A stretch of 64,000 nt of DNA from Shewanella sp. (GTDB lineage: Bacteria > Pseudomonadota > Gammaproteobacteria > Enterobacterales > Shewanellaceae). Under the pieces are notes generated by a model. The model did not search any database. It was not told the origin of the DNA and saw nothing but the letters and a program-made list of their open reading frames with translations. The stretch is from the NCBI GenBank assembly GCA_028223395.1, contig JAOIUG010000001.1:1-64000 (forward strand). Direction: 5' to 3'. This document shows, one piece after another, positions 49,184 to 58,874 of the stretch (position 1 is the stretch's first letter; every line of letters begins with the position of its first letter). A program made the translations under genes and the position numbers.

Positions 49184-49710
49184 TAAATTGAGAACGTGCT
49201 TATGGTTGCAAGTTGATTAACCATAAGCACTGACTCCATCAGACAACGCGATCCCATAGACCAAGCCATCCATCTGAGATCACGTATATCTAATAGGGCG
49301 TTACCTTTCTTTTTTAATACAATTTGTTAGCAATATAGGCACAAGGATGTATAAACAAAGTGTATGATTTTTATTGTTTTCTAAGTTGAGCCCACCTGCA
49401 AAAGTAAAGTGACGAGCAAAGAGGTGTTAAGCCAATACCAAGGTGAACTTCCCCATAGAGGCTCGAGCAAGTGAACGGTCCATATTCATCATTGAGATCC
49501 TGCACAGCTCAGTTTAACCTTCATTGCCAGCGATTTTATTATGCGGTCATCGACATATCGCTCAATTTAGCCTCTCACATAGACTTCAATTTCGCTAGTG
49601 GTTGATGCGTCACTAAAGCCATCTAGAAAAATTATCAATAAATGCCTTCCTTTTTTGGTGAGATCTGATAGGTTAAACAGTTGTTTAAATCTACCGTTTA
49701 AGAGCATGAT
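49184..49710. other. Intergenic region with a 12-bp hairpin near its start
   Basis: GTGCTTATGGTT (49196-49207) and AACCATAAGCAC (49219-49230) are perfect complements, a likely transcript end for the DUF2058 gene despite the missing T-tract. The remaining 480 bases show no recognised feature. Confidence 0.5.
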
Positions 49711-51471
49711 ATGAACCCTTACAACGCCCCATTAGCAGAGATGCGCTTTCTTCTTGAAGATGTTTTTGATGCCACCCAGACTTGGTCTCAATTGCCTGCC
49801 ATGGCAGAGTCTGTGGATCTCGACACGGCTGTCGCCATTTTAGATGAAGCAGACAAGATCAGCAGAGAACTCATTCACCCTATAAACCGCAGTGGCGATG
49901 AGCAAGGGGTTCGTTTTGAAGATGATAAGGTGATCACACCCGATGGTTATCAAGCAGTCTACCGTCAATACGCAGAAGGTGGCTGGGTCGGATTGTGTGG
50001 TGATCCTGAGCTTGGTGGAATGGGCATGCCAAAAATGCTTGGCGTGTTGGTCGATGAAATGGGTTACGCGGCATGTAATGCATTTGCATTGTACGGCTCG
50101 TTAACTGCCGGTGCGGCGCTGGCGATCCACGCTCATGGCACTGAAGCTCTCAAACAGCAGTATTTGCCGATGATGTACAGCGGTGAATGGTCGGGTGCAA
50201 TGGACATGACAGAGCCGCAAGCGGGATCTGATCTGCGTAATATACGCACCAAAGCCGTGCCTAATGATAATGGCAGTTATGAGGTGACTGGCAGTAAAAT
50301 TTTTATCACCGGTGGCGATCATGATTTAACGGATAACGTGATCCATTTAGTGCTAGCGAAGCTACCAAACAGTCAGGGGCTCTCATTATTTTTAGTGCCT
50401 AAAATCAAAGTTAATCCAGATAACAGCTTAGGCGAACACAATGGCGTCACTGTCGGATCGATTGAGCATAAGATGGGCCTTAAAGGTTCGGCGACTTGTG
50501 TGATGAATTTTGATGCTGCACAAGGCTACTTGATAGGCCAAGCCGATCGCGGTTTAGTATGTATGTTCACGATGATGAACTATGAGCGCCTTGCCATTGG
50601 GATCCAAGGGTTAGGGACTTCTCAAGCTGCCTATCAAATGGCAGCTGATTACGCAAAAGATCGTTTGCAAGGAGTGGCCGCCGGTGGATCCTCTACAGGA
50701 GCGACAAGCGATCCTATTTTGGTTCACGGTGATGTTAGGCGAATGTTGTTAACGATAAGATCATTAACAGAAGCGGGACGTGCACTATCGGTTTATACCG
50801 GACAACAATTGGATCTGGCTAAATACGCTGACGATCCAGTGCAACAAGCTAAAGCTAGCCGTTATGCGGGTTTGCTGACGCCAGTGTCAAAAGCGTTTTT
50901 AAGTGATCGTGGTTTAGATGCAGCAATCATGGCGCAACAGGTGTTTGGTGGCCACGGTTATATCCGCGAAACCGGCATTGAGCAACTTGTACGCGATACG
51001 CGGATAGCGCAGATCTATGAAGGAACTAATGGCATTCAAGCAATCGATTTTCTTGGAAGAAAAGTCACAGGAGACAACCTGAGTGCACTCACTGAGTTTA
51101 TAGCGGAGCACCAAATAAAAATGGCAGCGTTTGAGCATGTGGCTGCAGAAGATAAAACCACCATGACTCAATTGTTTAACAAGCTTATGGATGTCGCAAA
51201 AGATGTCAATGATGCCAAGTCAACTCAACCTGCCTTAGTTAATGCTTGTGCGGTCGATTTCCTTGATGCCTTTGGCTATAGCCTTTATGGTTACTTTTGG
51301 TTGGCGATGAGTAATGCTGCGCATCATCATAGCGATAATAACTTTACACGACAAAAGCAGCAGCTGAGCCGCTTCTATTTTGATAAATTACTTGCAAAAG
51401 CCGAGTATCATTTATCGCAAGTCATGGCTGGCGACAGCGCCATAATGGCGATGGATGAAGCACTGTTTTAG
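49711..51471 (+). CDS. Acyl-CoA dehydrogenase with C-terminal extension (DmdC-like subgroup)
   Basis: 586 aa, longer than the 380-aa core family because of an added C-terminal helical domain. FAD-dependent alpha,beta-desaturation of an acyl-CoA. Signatures: GDPELGGMGMP near 90, MDMTEPQAGSDLRNIRTKA near 163, GSKIFITGGDHDL near 193, and VFGGHGYIRETGIEQLVRDTRIAQIYEGTNGIQA near 410, with the catalytic Glu in YEGTNG. The layout resembles 3-methylmercaptopropionyl-CoA dehydrogenase DmdC and related medium/long-chain enzymes; the substrate cannot be fixed from sequence. Single gene, ended by a terminator shared with dacB. Confidence 0.85.
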   Translation: MNPYNAPLAEMRFLLEDVFDATQTWSQLPAMAESVDLDTAVAILDEADKISRELIHPINRSGDEQGVRFEDDKVITPDGYQAVYRQYAEGGWVGLCGDPELGGMGMPKMLGVLVDEMGYAACNAFALYGSLTAGAALAIHAHGTEALKQQYLPMMYSGEWSGAMDMTEPQAGSDLRNIRTKAVPNDNGSYEVTGSKIFITGGDHDLTDNVIHLVLAKLPNSQGLSLFLVPKIKVNPDNSLGEHNGVTVGSIEHKMGLKGSATCVMNFDAAQGYLIGQADRGLVCMFTMMNYERLAIGIQGLGTSQAAYQMAADYAKDRLQGVAAGGSSTGATSDPILVHGDVRRMLLTIRSLTEAGRALSVYTGQQLDLAKYADDPVQQAKASRYAGLLTPVSKAFLSDRGLDAAIMAQQVFGGHGYIRETGIEQLVRDTRIAQIYEGTNGIQAIDFLGRKVTGDNLSALTEFIAEHQIKMAAFEHVAAEDKTTMTQLFNKLMDVAKDVNDAKSTQPALVNACAVDFLDAFGYSLYGYFWLAMSNAAHHHSDNNFTRQKQQLSRFYFDKLLAKAEYHLSQVMAGDSAIMAMDEALF

Positions 51472-51481
51472 TGTTGTTTTG

Positions 51482-51511
51482 AGCCTGCGTTTTTATGGTT
51501 AAGCGCAGGCT
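51482..51511. terminator. Terminator between acyl-CoA dehydrogenase and dacB
   Basis: AGCCTGCG and CGCAGGCT form an 8-bp stem followed by TTT on the plus strand; it serves the convergent pair. Confidence 0.7.
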
Positions 51512-51543
51512 TTTACTGTCTTTATAACCAAGTGCAACCAAAC

Positions 51544-52947
51544 TCAGTGGCTCAATAATGGCGGCTGGCCAAGGTATTGTTGCAATAACAGAACGTCCAT
51601 ACTTAATGGCTCAGATCCTGAGCTTTGAGGGCTCACACCATTTTGCAGTATGACGAAACTGGCTGTTATTTTACCTGCTTGTTTGATGAATCCCGCGATA
51701 TTTGATACTCCTGACATCGAGCCCGTTTTTGCTAGCACATGCCCTTTAAGTGGCGATTTTGTGTATCCTTTTTTATATCGTAGCGTACCGGTTTCACCCG
51801 CAATGGGCAGCGAGTTGAGTACGTTATGGTAAGCAGGATCATGCTTTACTAAGGCGAGTACGTCAGCAATATGATTAGCGCTGAGCAAGTTATAGCGAGA
51901 TAAACCTGAGCCATCGACAATATTGGCATCAGACATATCAATACCAAGCTGCGATAAGATCAATGTCATCGCGGCGCTTCCTTTGGTAAAAGTGCCAGGC
52001 GCGCCATAGATTTGTTGCCCTAAGCGTTTAAGCAGGCTGTCTGCGATCAGATTATCTGATGTTAATAGCATCGTGTTAATTAGCGCCGTTAATGGCGCCG
52101 ACTGGTGTAGTGCTAAGCGTTGTAAGTGTGCCGGGGAGTGGGATGAAAGCTTAACTTGGCCCGTTAATTTAATTTCACTTTGCTCAATCATTTGCGTTAA
52201 TTTATCTTGTGCAAAACGCGCGGGATCAGTAATGGCAATATTGAGGGTGAGCGCTTGAGATCCCGGGTAACACCCTTCTAGGGTAAACTGATTGTGTCTT
52301 AAACGCGTTAACGTGAGATCGCAAAATGGTTGTTGTAAAGTGCTATCAAATACCGCATTGCTTTTAATGCTCACAGGCTGCGAGCTTTGTAATGTGAGTG
52401 ATCCGTTCGGCTCAGTACGTTTGGGCGCCCATTGTGCTTTAAAGCAATTTTTATTAATGATGAAACTCGATACCGGCGCGGCGTAGCAGATCCCTAAGTC
52501 ATCCCAAACTGTGCCAGGCGCATGTAATAAGGTAGATCCTTGCCCAACAAGGTAGATATCACCGGTGATCCGATTAACCCCTCGCTGCTCCAATTTAGCT
52601 AACAAAGCTTGAATGTCGGTGCTGGTAAGGCTGGGATCGCCAGAAAAAACAATATAAACATCGCTAGTAATGACGCCATTTTTAGGAGGCTGTAGACTCA
52701 ACACTTGTGTTTGATACCTAAAGTCATGACCAAGACTGGCCGTGGCGGCTACTGCGGTGAGTAGTTTCATGGTGCTGGCGGGAGTAAAGAGCGTGTTGGC
52801 GTTGTGATCGAATTGATCATGCTGTTGGCGATATTTTATCGCAATTTGGGCGGTATTTTGTGGCAATGGCAGCGTCAATTCTGCGGCTGTCAGCTCAGTG
52901 GATAGCGCCAATAGTAAGGCTAACATAAATCGGGTATTGAAGCTCAA
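51544..52947 (-). CDS. dacB: D-alanyl-D-alanine carboxypeptidase/endopeptidase (PBP4)
   Basis: 467 aa. Signal peptide at the N-terminus (MLALLLALSTELTAAE), so periplasmic. Peptidase S13 motifs: PASTMKLLTA (SxxK) near 58, SDNLIADSLLK (SxN) near 295 and KTGSMSGVSN (KTG) near 405. Trims and cleaves peptidoglycan cross-links. It begins 27 nt after a small membrane-protein gene on the same strand, with which it may be co-transcribed. Confidence 0.92.
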   Translation of the reverse strand: MSFNTRFMLALLLALSTELTAAELTLPLPQNTAQIAIKYRQQHDQFDHNANTLFTPASTMKLLTAVAATASLGHDFRYQTQVLSLQPPKNGVITSDVYIVFSGDPSLTSTDIQALLAKLEQRGVNRITGDIYLVGQGSTLLHAPGTVWDDLGICYAAPVSSFIINKNCFKAQWAPKRTEPNGSLTLQSSQPVSIKSNAVFDSTLQQPFCDLTLTRLRHNQFTLEGCYPGSQALTLNIAITDPARFAQDKLTQMIEQSEIKLTGQVKLSSHSPAHLQRLALHQSAPLTALINTMLLTSDNLIADSLLKRLGQQIYGAPGTFTKGSAAMTLILSQLGIDMSDANIVDGSGLSRYNLLSANHIADVLALVKHDPAYHNVLNSLPIAGETGTLRYKKGYTKSPLKGHVLAKTGSMSGVSNIAGFIKQAGKITASFVILQNGVSPQSSGSEPLSMDVLLLQQYLGQPPLLSH

Positions 52948-52974
52948 AAGTGCTCCTTAGCAAAATGGGCTGCA

Positions 52975-53151
52975 TTAGTCTGATTGTTCTGGATCATCTT
53001 TTTCCATTAGTCGATATAATATCAATGTGATCACAGCCACTAACACTAAAAAAAGTGGCAACATGAGCAGCCCTAATTGGGCTTTAAAATGAAATATGAT
53101 CCACGCTGCGAATAAAGCGCTTAACAGAGTCAGTAATAGTGTTAATTTCAT
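52975..53151 (-). CDS. Small two-helix membrane protein
   Basis: 58 aa from ATG 53151, which has GAGGAG five bases before it; the track start 53229 lacks a site. Two hydrophobic segments (LTLLLTLLSALFAAWIIF and LGLLMLPLFLVLVAVITLILY) with a short acidic tail EKDDPEQSD. Unrecognised. Position suggests co-transcription with dacB. Confidence 0.6.
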   Translation of the reverse strand: MKLTLLLTLLSALFAAWIIFHFKAQLGLLMLPLFLVLVAVITLILYRLMEKDDPEQSD

Positions 53152-53229
53152 TGGCTCCTCGATAAAACGGGCGGCATGATTATCCAAAACGGCCACCATC
53201 AGCATCGTTATAGAACACGACTGTGACAT

Positions 53230-53701
53230 TGTATAGAGGTGATTGTCCAGCTCAGATGTTGAGTCGTAGCGTTAAAAAGTATTGAAGCTGCTGTTTTATG
53301 CGCACTAAAGCGCTATTTAATAGAAAGTACTTGCTCAACGCGTGTTTAATCGGTAATTTCTATGCTCAATCTAAGAGGATCTTTAATGTCACGGTCAGCG
53401 CCCAAGGATTATCATCAGCATGACTAAGCTGCTGAGTGAAACATAACCTTGTTATTGGCCGGCTGATGAGCTAACTGATGCAGCGAGTATTCGTGCCAGC
53501 ATCAAGCAGCGATGTGATGGCTACGACCACACATCAATGACTCACAACGCAGCGTAAAGATCCCAACATACACCATCGTGCATCAACGGTTATCTGTGAG
53601 ACTGTATTTCAAGTTCACTGAGAGTGTACACAACAACGCACTGTGTCAGCGCTCATGCCAAGCACTTGTCATAGATGGTAAGCATTATTAAGGAGAATAC
53701 C
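53230..53701. other. Intergenic region upstream of pssA
   Basis: About 470 bases without a gene or strong structure that I can see. It must hold the pssA promoter. Confidence 0.4.
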
Positions 53702-55015
53702 TTGCTGAGTCAGCTCGGTGGTATACCGTTACAACCAGAATCGTTACAATGGTTATTAACCCCAAAAGCACTAAAAGCAGAACTGCTCACGCGTATCGAA
53801 ATCGCCACGCATTCTGTGTACATTGCTGCGCTTTATTTGGAAGATGATGAAGCGGGTAGAGAAGTGCTCAGTGCTTTGATGGACGCTAAGCAGCGTAATC
53901 CTGAGCTGGATATTAAAGTCTTGGTGGATTTTCACCGCGCAAGGCGGGGACTTATCGGCCATAAAGGTGACAGCGGTAACTACTTTATGTATCGCAAGGT
54001 CAATGAAGCCGCTGAGCATAAAATTGATATTTTAGGTGTGCCAGTAAAATCACGTGAATTTATGGGAGTCTTGCATCTAAAAGGTTTTATTGTTGATGAT
54101 GCCGTCATTTATAGTGGCGCGAGTGTGAACAATATTTATCTACATCAAGATGAAAAATACCGCTTTGATCGTTATCATGTCATAAGCTCTGCAGAATTAG
54201 CCCACAGCATGCGTGAAATGATCCAAACCTATTTGGTTAACGATCCCGCGGTGAGCTCGTTAACACAACCTAAAGATAAAGAGCATTTACCGACTAAAAC
54301 GGAAGTGAGCAGCTTAAAACACCGTTTATCTAAAGCTGAGTATCAGTTTTCTGCCAGTAAAATTGGCAGCCGCGTGACACCAATTGTAGGGCTTGGTCGT
54401 AAAAAGAATAAGCTCAATAAAGTGGTGGTCGCTATGGTGGAAGAGTCAGAAGAATCACTGTTCATTTGTACGCCATATTTTAACCCGCCGTATATTTTAG
54501 CGCGCGCTTTAGCCAAGCATCTTAGGAAGGGAAAACGGATTGATATCGTCGTGGGTGATAAAACAGCCAATGATTTTTACATTCCGCCAGAAGAGACGTT
54601 CTCAACCATAGGTGCATTGCCATATATGTATGAGCAATCGCTACGAAAATTTGCTAAGCGTCAGCAATGGGCTATTGAAAAAGGCCAATTGAATATTCAC
54701 TTATGGAAAGATGCACGCAATAGTTATCACCTTAAAGGGATCAGTGCTGATGGCAAGCGACACCTGATCACGGGCAGTAATTTAAATCCACGGGCTTGGG
54801 CGTTAGATCTAGAAAATGGATTGTTAATTCAAGATGATAGCGAAAGTTGGAAAGCACAGTTTGACGCAGAGCAAGCCCATATTTTGCAACATACAGAACG
54901 GCTTTATCATTACTCACAAATAGAGACGTTGCATAATTATCCTGCACCAGTTAGGAAGATCATGAAACGTATTAAACGCTTAAAAGCAGATTTTCTCTTA
55001 AGACGTATATTGTAA
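53702..55015 (+). CDS. pssA: CDP-diacylglycerol--serine O-phosphatidyltransferase
   Basis: About 437 aa from TTG 53702, supported by AAGGAG six bases upstream; the ATG at 53675 in the track lies before that site. Phospholipase D superfamily enzyme of the E. coli PssA type, with two HxK motifs: GVLHLKGFIVDDAVIYSGAS near 120 and SYHLKGISADGKRHLITGSN near 340. TPIVGLGRKKNKLNK, IVVGDKTANDFYIPPEE and NPRAWALDLENGLLI also match the E. coli protein. Makes phosphatidylserine at the membrane surface. Confidence 0.93.
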   Translation: MLSQLGGIPLQPESLQWLLTPKALKAELLTRIEIATHSVYIAALYLEDDEAGREVLSALMDAKQRNPELDIKVLVDFHRARRGLIGHKGDSGNYFMYRKVNEAAEHKIDILGVPVKSREFMGVLHLKGFIVDDAVIYSGASVNNIYLHQDEKYRFDRYHVISSAELAHSMREMIQTYLVNDPAVSSLTQPKDKEHLPTKTEVSSLKHRLSKAEYQFSASKIGSRVTPIVGLGRKKNKLNKVVVAMVEESEESLFICTPYFNPPYILARALAKHLRKGKRIDIVVGDKTANDFYIPPEETFSTIGALPYMYEQSLRKFAKRQQWAIEKGQLNIHLWKDARNSYHLKGISADGKRHLITGSNLNPRAWALDLENGLLIQDDSESWKAQFDAEQAHILQHTERLYHYSQIETLHNYPAPVRKIMKRIKRLKADFLLRRIL

Positions 55016-55036
55016 TTATTTATCACCACGATGCCC

Positions 55037-55062
55037 AAAAGCCTGCTAATGAGTAGGCTTTT
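55037..55062 (+). terminator. Terminator after pssA
   Basis: AAAAGCCT and AGGCTTTT form an 8-bp stem with a T-run. Confidence 0.8.
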
Positions 55063-55104
55063 TTACGTATAGACGCTGGTTTATCATTCAATAGGATCCC
55101 TTAG

Positions 55105-55857
55105 ATGTTGCCTAAACATGCTGTCCATCATTTGTATGAGTATCGTAAAGCCATTTCTTCCAAGCCTTTTACAGCAAGAGGAAAAAATGTTATTCGGTGC
55201 CAATCTTGTTTACTGGCTGAGCCATTGTGCACCTGCGCTTACCGCCAACAAGTAAAGAGTGAACTGGCTTTTTTATTGATCATGTATGATGATGAAGTCC
55301 TTAAGCCGAGTAACAGCGGCCGACTCATCGCTGATCTCATACCTGACACCCATGCATTCATTTGGTCAAGAAACGAGCCGAATCGAAAAATGTTATCGAT
55401 CATCAATGATCCCCGCTACCAACCCTATGTGATTTTTCCATCACAGTACGCTGTTGAAGGGCAAGCGGTGGTAAGTCAACTTGAGCCTTGCGACATCAAA
55501 AAAGTGCACAATAAGCAACCACTGTTTATTGTGTTAGATGGTAGCTGGCGTGAAGCGATTAAAATGTTCCGCAAAAGTGACTATTTACATTCACTGCCGT
55601 TGTTTTCATTTTCTCCAGACACTGCAGCTTCATACGCTATCCGTAAAGGAGCAAGAGATTTTCAACTGGGCACCGCTGAAGTTGCCGCGCTCGCATTAGC
55701 TGCCGCGGGTGAGCCAGAAAATGCTCAACTGCTCACATCGTGGTTTGCACTCTTTATTGGTTCAACATTGCAAGGCCGCAGTCGTCACCAACGCGATAGT
55801 GAGGGGTTAATGGAATTACGCCAAACGTATTTATCGGCATTGAAGCGTTTGACGTAG
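55105..55857 (+). CDS. tapT: tRNA-uridine aminocarboxypropyltransferase (DTW domain)
   Basis: 250 aa. DTW-domain enzyme that adds the 3-amino-3-carboxypropyl group of SAM to uridine 47 of some tRNAs. A Cys cluster CQSCLLAEPLCTC near 32 probably binds zinc. LIADLIPDTHAFIWSRNE near 75 and LDGSWREAIKMFRKS near 148 carry the family signature, here DGSW in place of DGTW. In E. coli the homologue YfiP also lies near pssA, supporting the call. Confidence 0.87.
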   Translation: MLPKHAVHHLYEYRKAISSKPFTARGKNVIRCQSCLLAEPLCTCAYRQQVKSELAFLLIMYDDEVLKPSNSGRLIADLIPDTHAFIWSRNEPNRKMLSIINDPRYQPYVIFPSQYAVEGQAVVSQLEPCDIKKVHNKQPLFIVLDGSWREAIKMFRKSDYLHSLPLFSFSPDTAASYAIRKGARDFQLGTAEVAALALAAAGEPENAQLLTSWFALFIGSTLQGRSRHQRDSEGLMELRQTYLSALKRLT

Positions 55858-56126
55858 CAATGTAAAAACGTTTTTTTCGTTCAATTATCATACGAATAAA
55901 CGGATAATAGCCTCATAAAGTAAACAACACAGCGTTGACAGCTTTGTCTTTTTATTAAAATAGCTGAGTCAAGTTGCCATAGCATAATATGCACAATAAT
56001 GAATGGTTATGCTTAGGGGTTAAAAAATTGTCGGGTTTTGACTTTTAACAATGACTTTATATGCATGTTGATGATTAATTTACACAAATATTTATTATAA
56101 GTGCTACTCGCACATTGGAGTTGTTA

Positions 56127-56849
56127 ATGAACCCGGTTGCAGATCAATTTATCGCGCCTCCTTGTCAAACACCCATCACGATCCTTTACCAAGATGAGCA
56201 TTTATTACTTATCAATAAACCCTCGGGATTATTGTCTCTTTCAGGTAAAGATCCTGCCAATTTAGATTCTGTGCATTATCGTTTAGTTCAAGATTTCCCC
56301 GGTTGTACTTTAGTACATCGCCTTGATTTTGGCACATCAGGGATCATGCTTATTGCACTAAACAAATCCATTAATGCATTGTTGTGTCGCCAATTTAGTG
56401 AGCGCAGTGTGTTAAAGCGATATACCGCTTTATTATTAGGAGAGATCGAAGTGCAGCAAGGGGTGATCTGCGCCGCGATAGCCAGAGCTCATTTTCCACG
56501 GATGAAATTATGTGAGTTGGAGGGCAAAGCTGCGCGATCGGTGTACCAAGTTTTGGCTACTGAGCGCTACCTTGTAGCTGATAAGGCAAGAAAGCAACAT
56601 AACGATCCCGTGCTGAACTGTGCTACCACCACAGTTACGCGAGTAGAATTTACCCCTGAGAGTGGTCGAACACACCAGCTACGGATCCATGCTCAATCTA
56701 TCGGCCACCCCATTATTGGCTGCGATCTTTACGGCTCTGCATATTCTCATGCTTTAGCGCCAAGACTCATGTTGCATGCAAGTCGGTTGGTGTTTCATCA
56801 CCCGATCACAGGAGAAACTATTGAAGGGTTTTGTCCTTGTCCATTTTAA
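56127..56849 (+). CDS. rluA: RluA-type rRNA/tRNA pseudouridine synthase
   Basis: 240 aa from ATG 56127 with TGGAG upstream. Converts specific uridines to pseudouridine. The catalytic Asp lies in TLVHRLDFGTSGIMLIAL near 68; LINKPSGLLSLSG near 33 and TPESGRTHQLRIHAQSIGHPIIG near 180 are family-wide. Length and the HPIIGCDLYGS/APRLMLHASRL text match RluA (23S U746 and tRNA U32) better than the longer RluC/RluD with S4 domains. Exact target not certain. Confidence 0.82.
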   Translation: MNPVADQFIAPPCQTPITILYQDEHLLLINKPSGLLSLSGKDPANLDSVHYRLVQDFPGCTLVHRLDFGTSGIMLIALNKSINALLCRQFSERSVLKRYTALLLGEIEVQQGVICAAIARAHFPRMKLCELEGKAARSVYQVLATERYLVADKARKQHNDPVLNCATTTVTRVEFTPESGRTHQLRIHAQSIGHPIIGCDLYGSAYSHALAPRLMLHASRLVFHHPITGETIEGFCPCPF

Positions 56850-57463
56850 TAACCCGCTGACCATATTCACTTAGTAAAGCGTACCTCTTGATGACGCTAA
56901 AATAGTAAAGCTCACTTAAAATAAGGTTGGATTGGGATCTTGTCAAAGATAATTTCTGACCGGCCCCCTATGTCAGAATTGCTATCGATGTTGAACAACC
57001 TCTCTTTTTACTCAAGGTCAATGAGTGATGCACGGTGATCGTTTTCAATTTTTGATGAGCCAAAATATAAAATTCTTTTTCAGTTACCATTAATACTCTT
57101 AGGAATGAAAAACTTTACAGTACCGTACAGTAAAAGTACAGCAGTTGTATCAGTAACACAAAAAGATGGTATAACCATTTATATAAACAAGCACAATGTA
57201 TCGCCGCCTTAATCATCGTGTTATTTTCCCATTCGCTGGCAGTGAGAATTATTCATCAACTACATCGAAAATTTGGATCAGATCTGTCGTTGTTAAAAAA
57301 TGATGCGATGACTTAAGCTTTGACAGTAGATCCAAGAATATCAGTGATACCGAATATGCTAAAAACGATAGTAGAAAATGATAGCGATAAACAAACGCGC
57401 ACACGCAAATGTTGCAAACTATTTTAAACCGTTTTAACCTTGATCACATTCATGCTGGCTTTT
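56850..57463. other. Intergenic region downstream of rluA and of the recombinase
   Basis: About 610 bases. Contains a hairpin (CTGAC/GTCAG near 56955-56980), a TACAGTA direct-repeat cluster at 57116-57141, and one ATGGTATAACCAT palindrome at 57166. A plus-strand open frame of about 50 codons without a start codon (ending near 57315) has one hydrophobic stretch and might be a gene remnant. Confidence 0.45.
57166..57178. repeat. Palindrome copy 1, ATGGT-ATA-ACCAT
   Basis: 13-bp palindrome beyond the 3' end of the recombinase gene. It shares the 16-base context GATGGTATAACCATTT with copy 2. Confidence 0.65.
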
Positions 57464-58507
57464 TTAATCATTTGGTTTTAAATAGTGATTCAATGAACGC
57501 GGATCGGTATGGCCTGTACGTGCCATAATGTAGAGGTGATCTTTTTCATTTTCATGTAGTTGTGTTACACAACCACTGCGTAAACTGTGCGCGCCGTAAT
57601 ATTGAGGATCCAGCCCCGCTTTTTGACAGTAACGTTTGATCAGCTGGTAAATATCATCCCCACGGAGAAACCCTCTACCTGTTTGTGCGCTGGTTTGTTG
57701 ATAATCCCTGATTGTTTTGCCGTCCCTGCTGATCGAACGGAATAAGTGACCATCAGTCAATTTAGTCAACTCCAACCATTCTTTAACAGCTTGATAAGCC
57801 GATAACCATTCTGCTTTAGGCAATACCTTCCATTCTCTTTGTCCTTGCTGATTACTTTTAGAGTAGGGCAGTCTTATTTTCAGTTTATCTCTTAAAAAGC
57901 TAACATGACTGACTTTCATATTCGCCAATTCAGAACGTCTAAAACCTCCTTGAAACCCTAATTGAATAATCGCTTTATCCCTTATGCGGCTGAGCGGTTG
58001 CGATCGTTTATCGATCTCTTGGATCAACATTTCAAGTTCATCATACATAATCGGTTGTTGATCGTAATCGCTGACACTGCGATATTGATTACGCATTAAT
58101 CCGCGCATCACTCTGACGACCAAAGGGTGTTCAGTCGGGGAAGGGTATTGGGCTTGAATGTGATAGAAACGGATCGCAGCTAATCGGGTATTAATCGTTT
58201 GAGTCGATAATTGCTGCCCATTACGCGCTTGATATATTTCTTTTTGATGACCGAGAAAAGCAATCACCGTACGGGGATCTGCAGGCAAAGCACTCAAATG
58301 ATGGTTGTCACAATAACGGCTAAAAATGCTGAACGACCCCCGATAAACCCGTCGGGTATTGTCAGAAATTTCGTAACGAGTTTCTTCTGCTGCTCGTTCG
58401 AAATCATTGAGTATTGATAAGGGTAATTGCTGCTCTTGATAGAAGCTTTGATCAGGCTGTAACTCGGTATTATTTGGCTTGGTAATTGGGTTAATTTTAT
58501 TATTCAT
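57464..58507 (-). CDS. Tyrosine site-specific recombinase (solitary integrase)
   Basis: About 347 aa from ATG 58507 (GAGAG upstream). N-terminal SAM-like core-binding domain about 25-130 (TRRVYRGSFSIFSRYC, INTRLAAIRFYH), then the catalytic domain with the first Arg in GFQGGFRRSELANMK near 190, HSLRSGCVTQL near 310, the second His in ARTGHTDPRSLNHYL near 333 and the nucleophile Tyr close to the end. All R-H-R-H-Y positions are visible, so it should be active. It is not IntI-like, as no extra IntI helix motif is seen, and it is not next to the cassette array. No phage, plasmid or transposon partner is nearby. Flanked by two copies of a 13-bp palindrome and preceded by a perfect inverted repeat. 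Confidence 0.9.
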   Translation of the reverse strand: MNNKINPITKPNNTELQPDQSFYQEQQLPLSILNDFERAAEETRYEISDNTRRVYRGSFSIFSRYCDNHHLSALPADPRTVIAFLGHQKEIYQARNGQQLSTQTINTRLAAIRFYHIQAQYPSPTEHPLVVRVMRGLMRNQYRSVSDYDQQPIMYDELEMLIQEIDKRSQPLSRIRDKAIIQLGFQGGFRRSELANMKVSHVSFLRDKLKIRLPYSKSNQQGQREWKVLPKAEWLSAYQAVKEWLELTKLTDGHLFRSISRDGKTIRDYQQTSAQTGRGFLRGDDIYQLIKRYCQKAGLDPQYYGAHSLRSGCVTQLHENEKDHLYIMARTGHTDPRSLNHYLKPND

Positions 58508-58563
58508 TACTCTCAAATGCCTCGATCAGCCCAAATTTAGAAGCCTTATTGTAGCTATTATGC

Positions 58564-58609
58564 ACATTCACTACCAGTGATAATCGTCATTATCACTGGT
58601 AGTGAATGT
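58564..58609. repeat. Perfect 21-bp inverted repeat with 4-bp spacer
   Basis: Arms 58564-58584 and 58589-58609 are exact complements around CGTC. Each arm contains the smaller imperfect palindrome CACTACCAGTG / CACTGGTAGTG. It lies 57 bp upstream of the recombinase start. It may be a recombinase binding/crossover site, an operator, or a stem in the leader RNA. Confidence 0.75.
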
Positions 58610-58737
58610 TATTTAAACAAAGCAGCCTTTAATGCGGTTTATTTATCCAAATAATGCCTTTAGTTGCCATTGTCAGCGTTATTATTTTATCCGATTAATC
58701 TAGATAATCTGTCGTGAGAGAGTGAATATAGATAATG

Positions 58738-58750
58738 ATGGTATAACCAT
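58738..58750. repeat. Palindrome copy 2, ATGGT-ATA-ACCAT
   Basis: Between the divergent recombinase and RHH-like genes; identical to copy 1, including flanking bases G and TT. Confidence 0.65.
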
Positions 58751-58836
58751 TTTAAAGGTGACTGATGTGATTAAATGCGTAAAATGAGTGTGAAAGCTTG
58801 CTTCAATGAGGTAGCTTGACTAAAACACCCATTAAA

Positions 58837-58849
58837 ATGGTGCAACCAT
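58837..58849. promoter_or_regulatory. Palindrome copy 3, ATGGT-GCA-ACCAT
   Basis: Same half-sites as copies 1 and 2 with a different 3-bp centre, 25 bp before the RHH-like gene start, a typical place for an autoregulatory operator. Confidence 0.6.
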
Positions 58850-58874
58850 AAATTACAAATTAAAAGAACACGTG

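Noticed and set aside
57143-57315. Plus-strand open frame with hydrophobic segment AALIIVLFSHSLAV
   Set aside because: Preceded by an in-frame stop and without ATG, GTG or TTG at its start; it may be chance or a fragment.
57464-58507. Recombinase considered as the integron integrase
   Set aside because: It is more than 53 kb from the cassette array, no IntI-specific insertion is seen and no attI/attC lies beside it.
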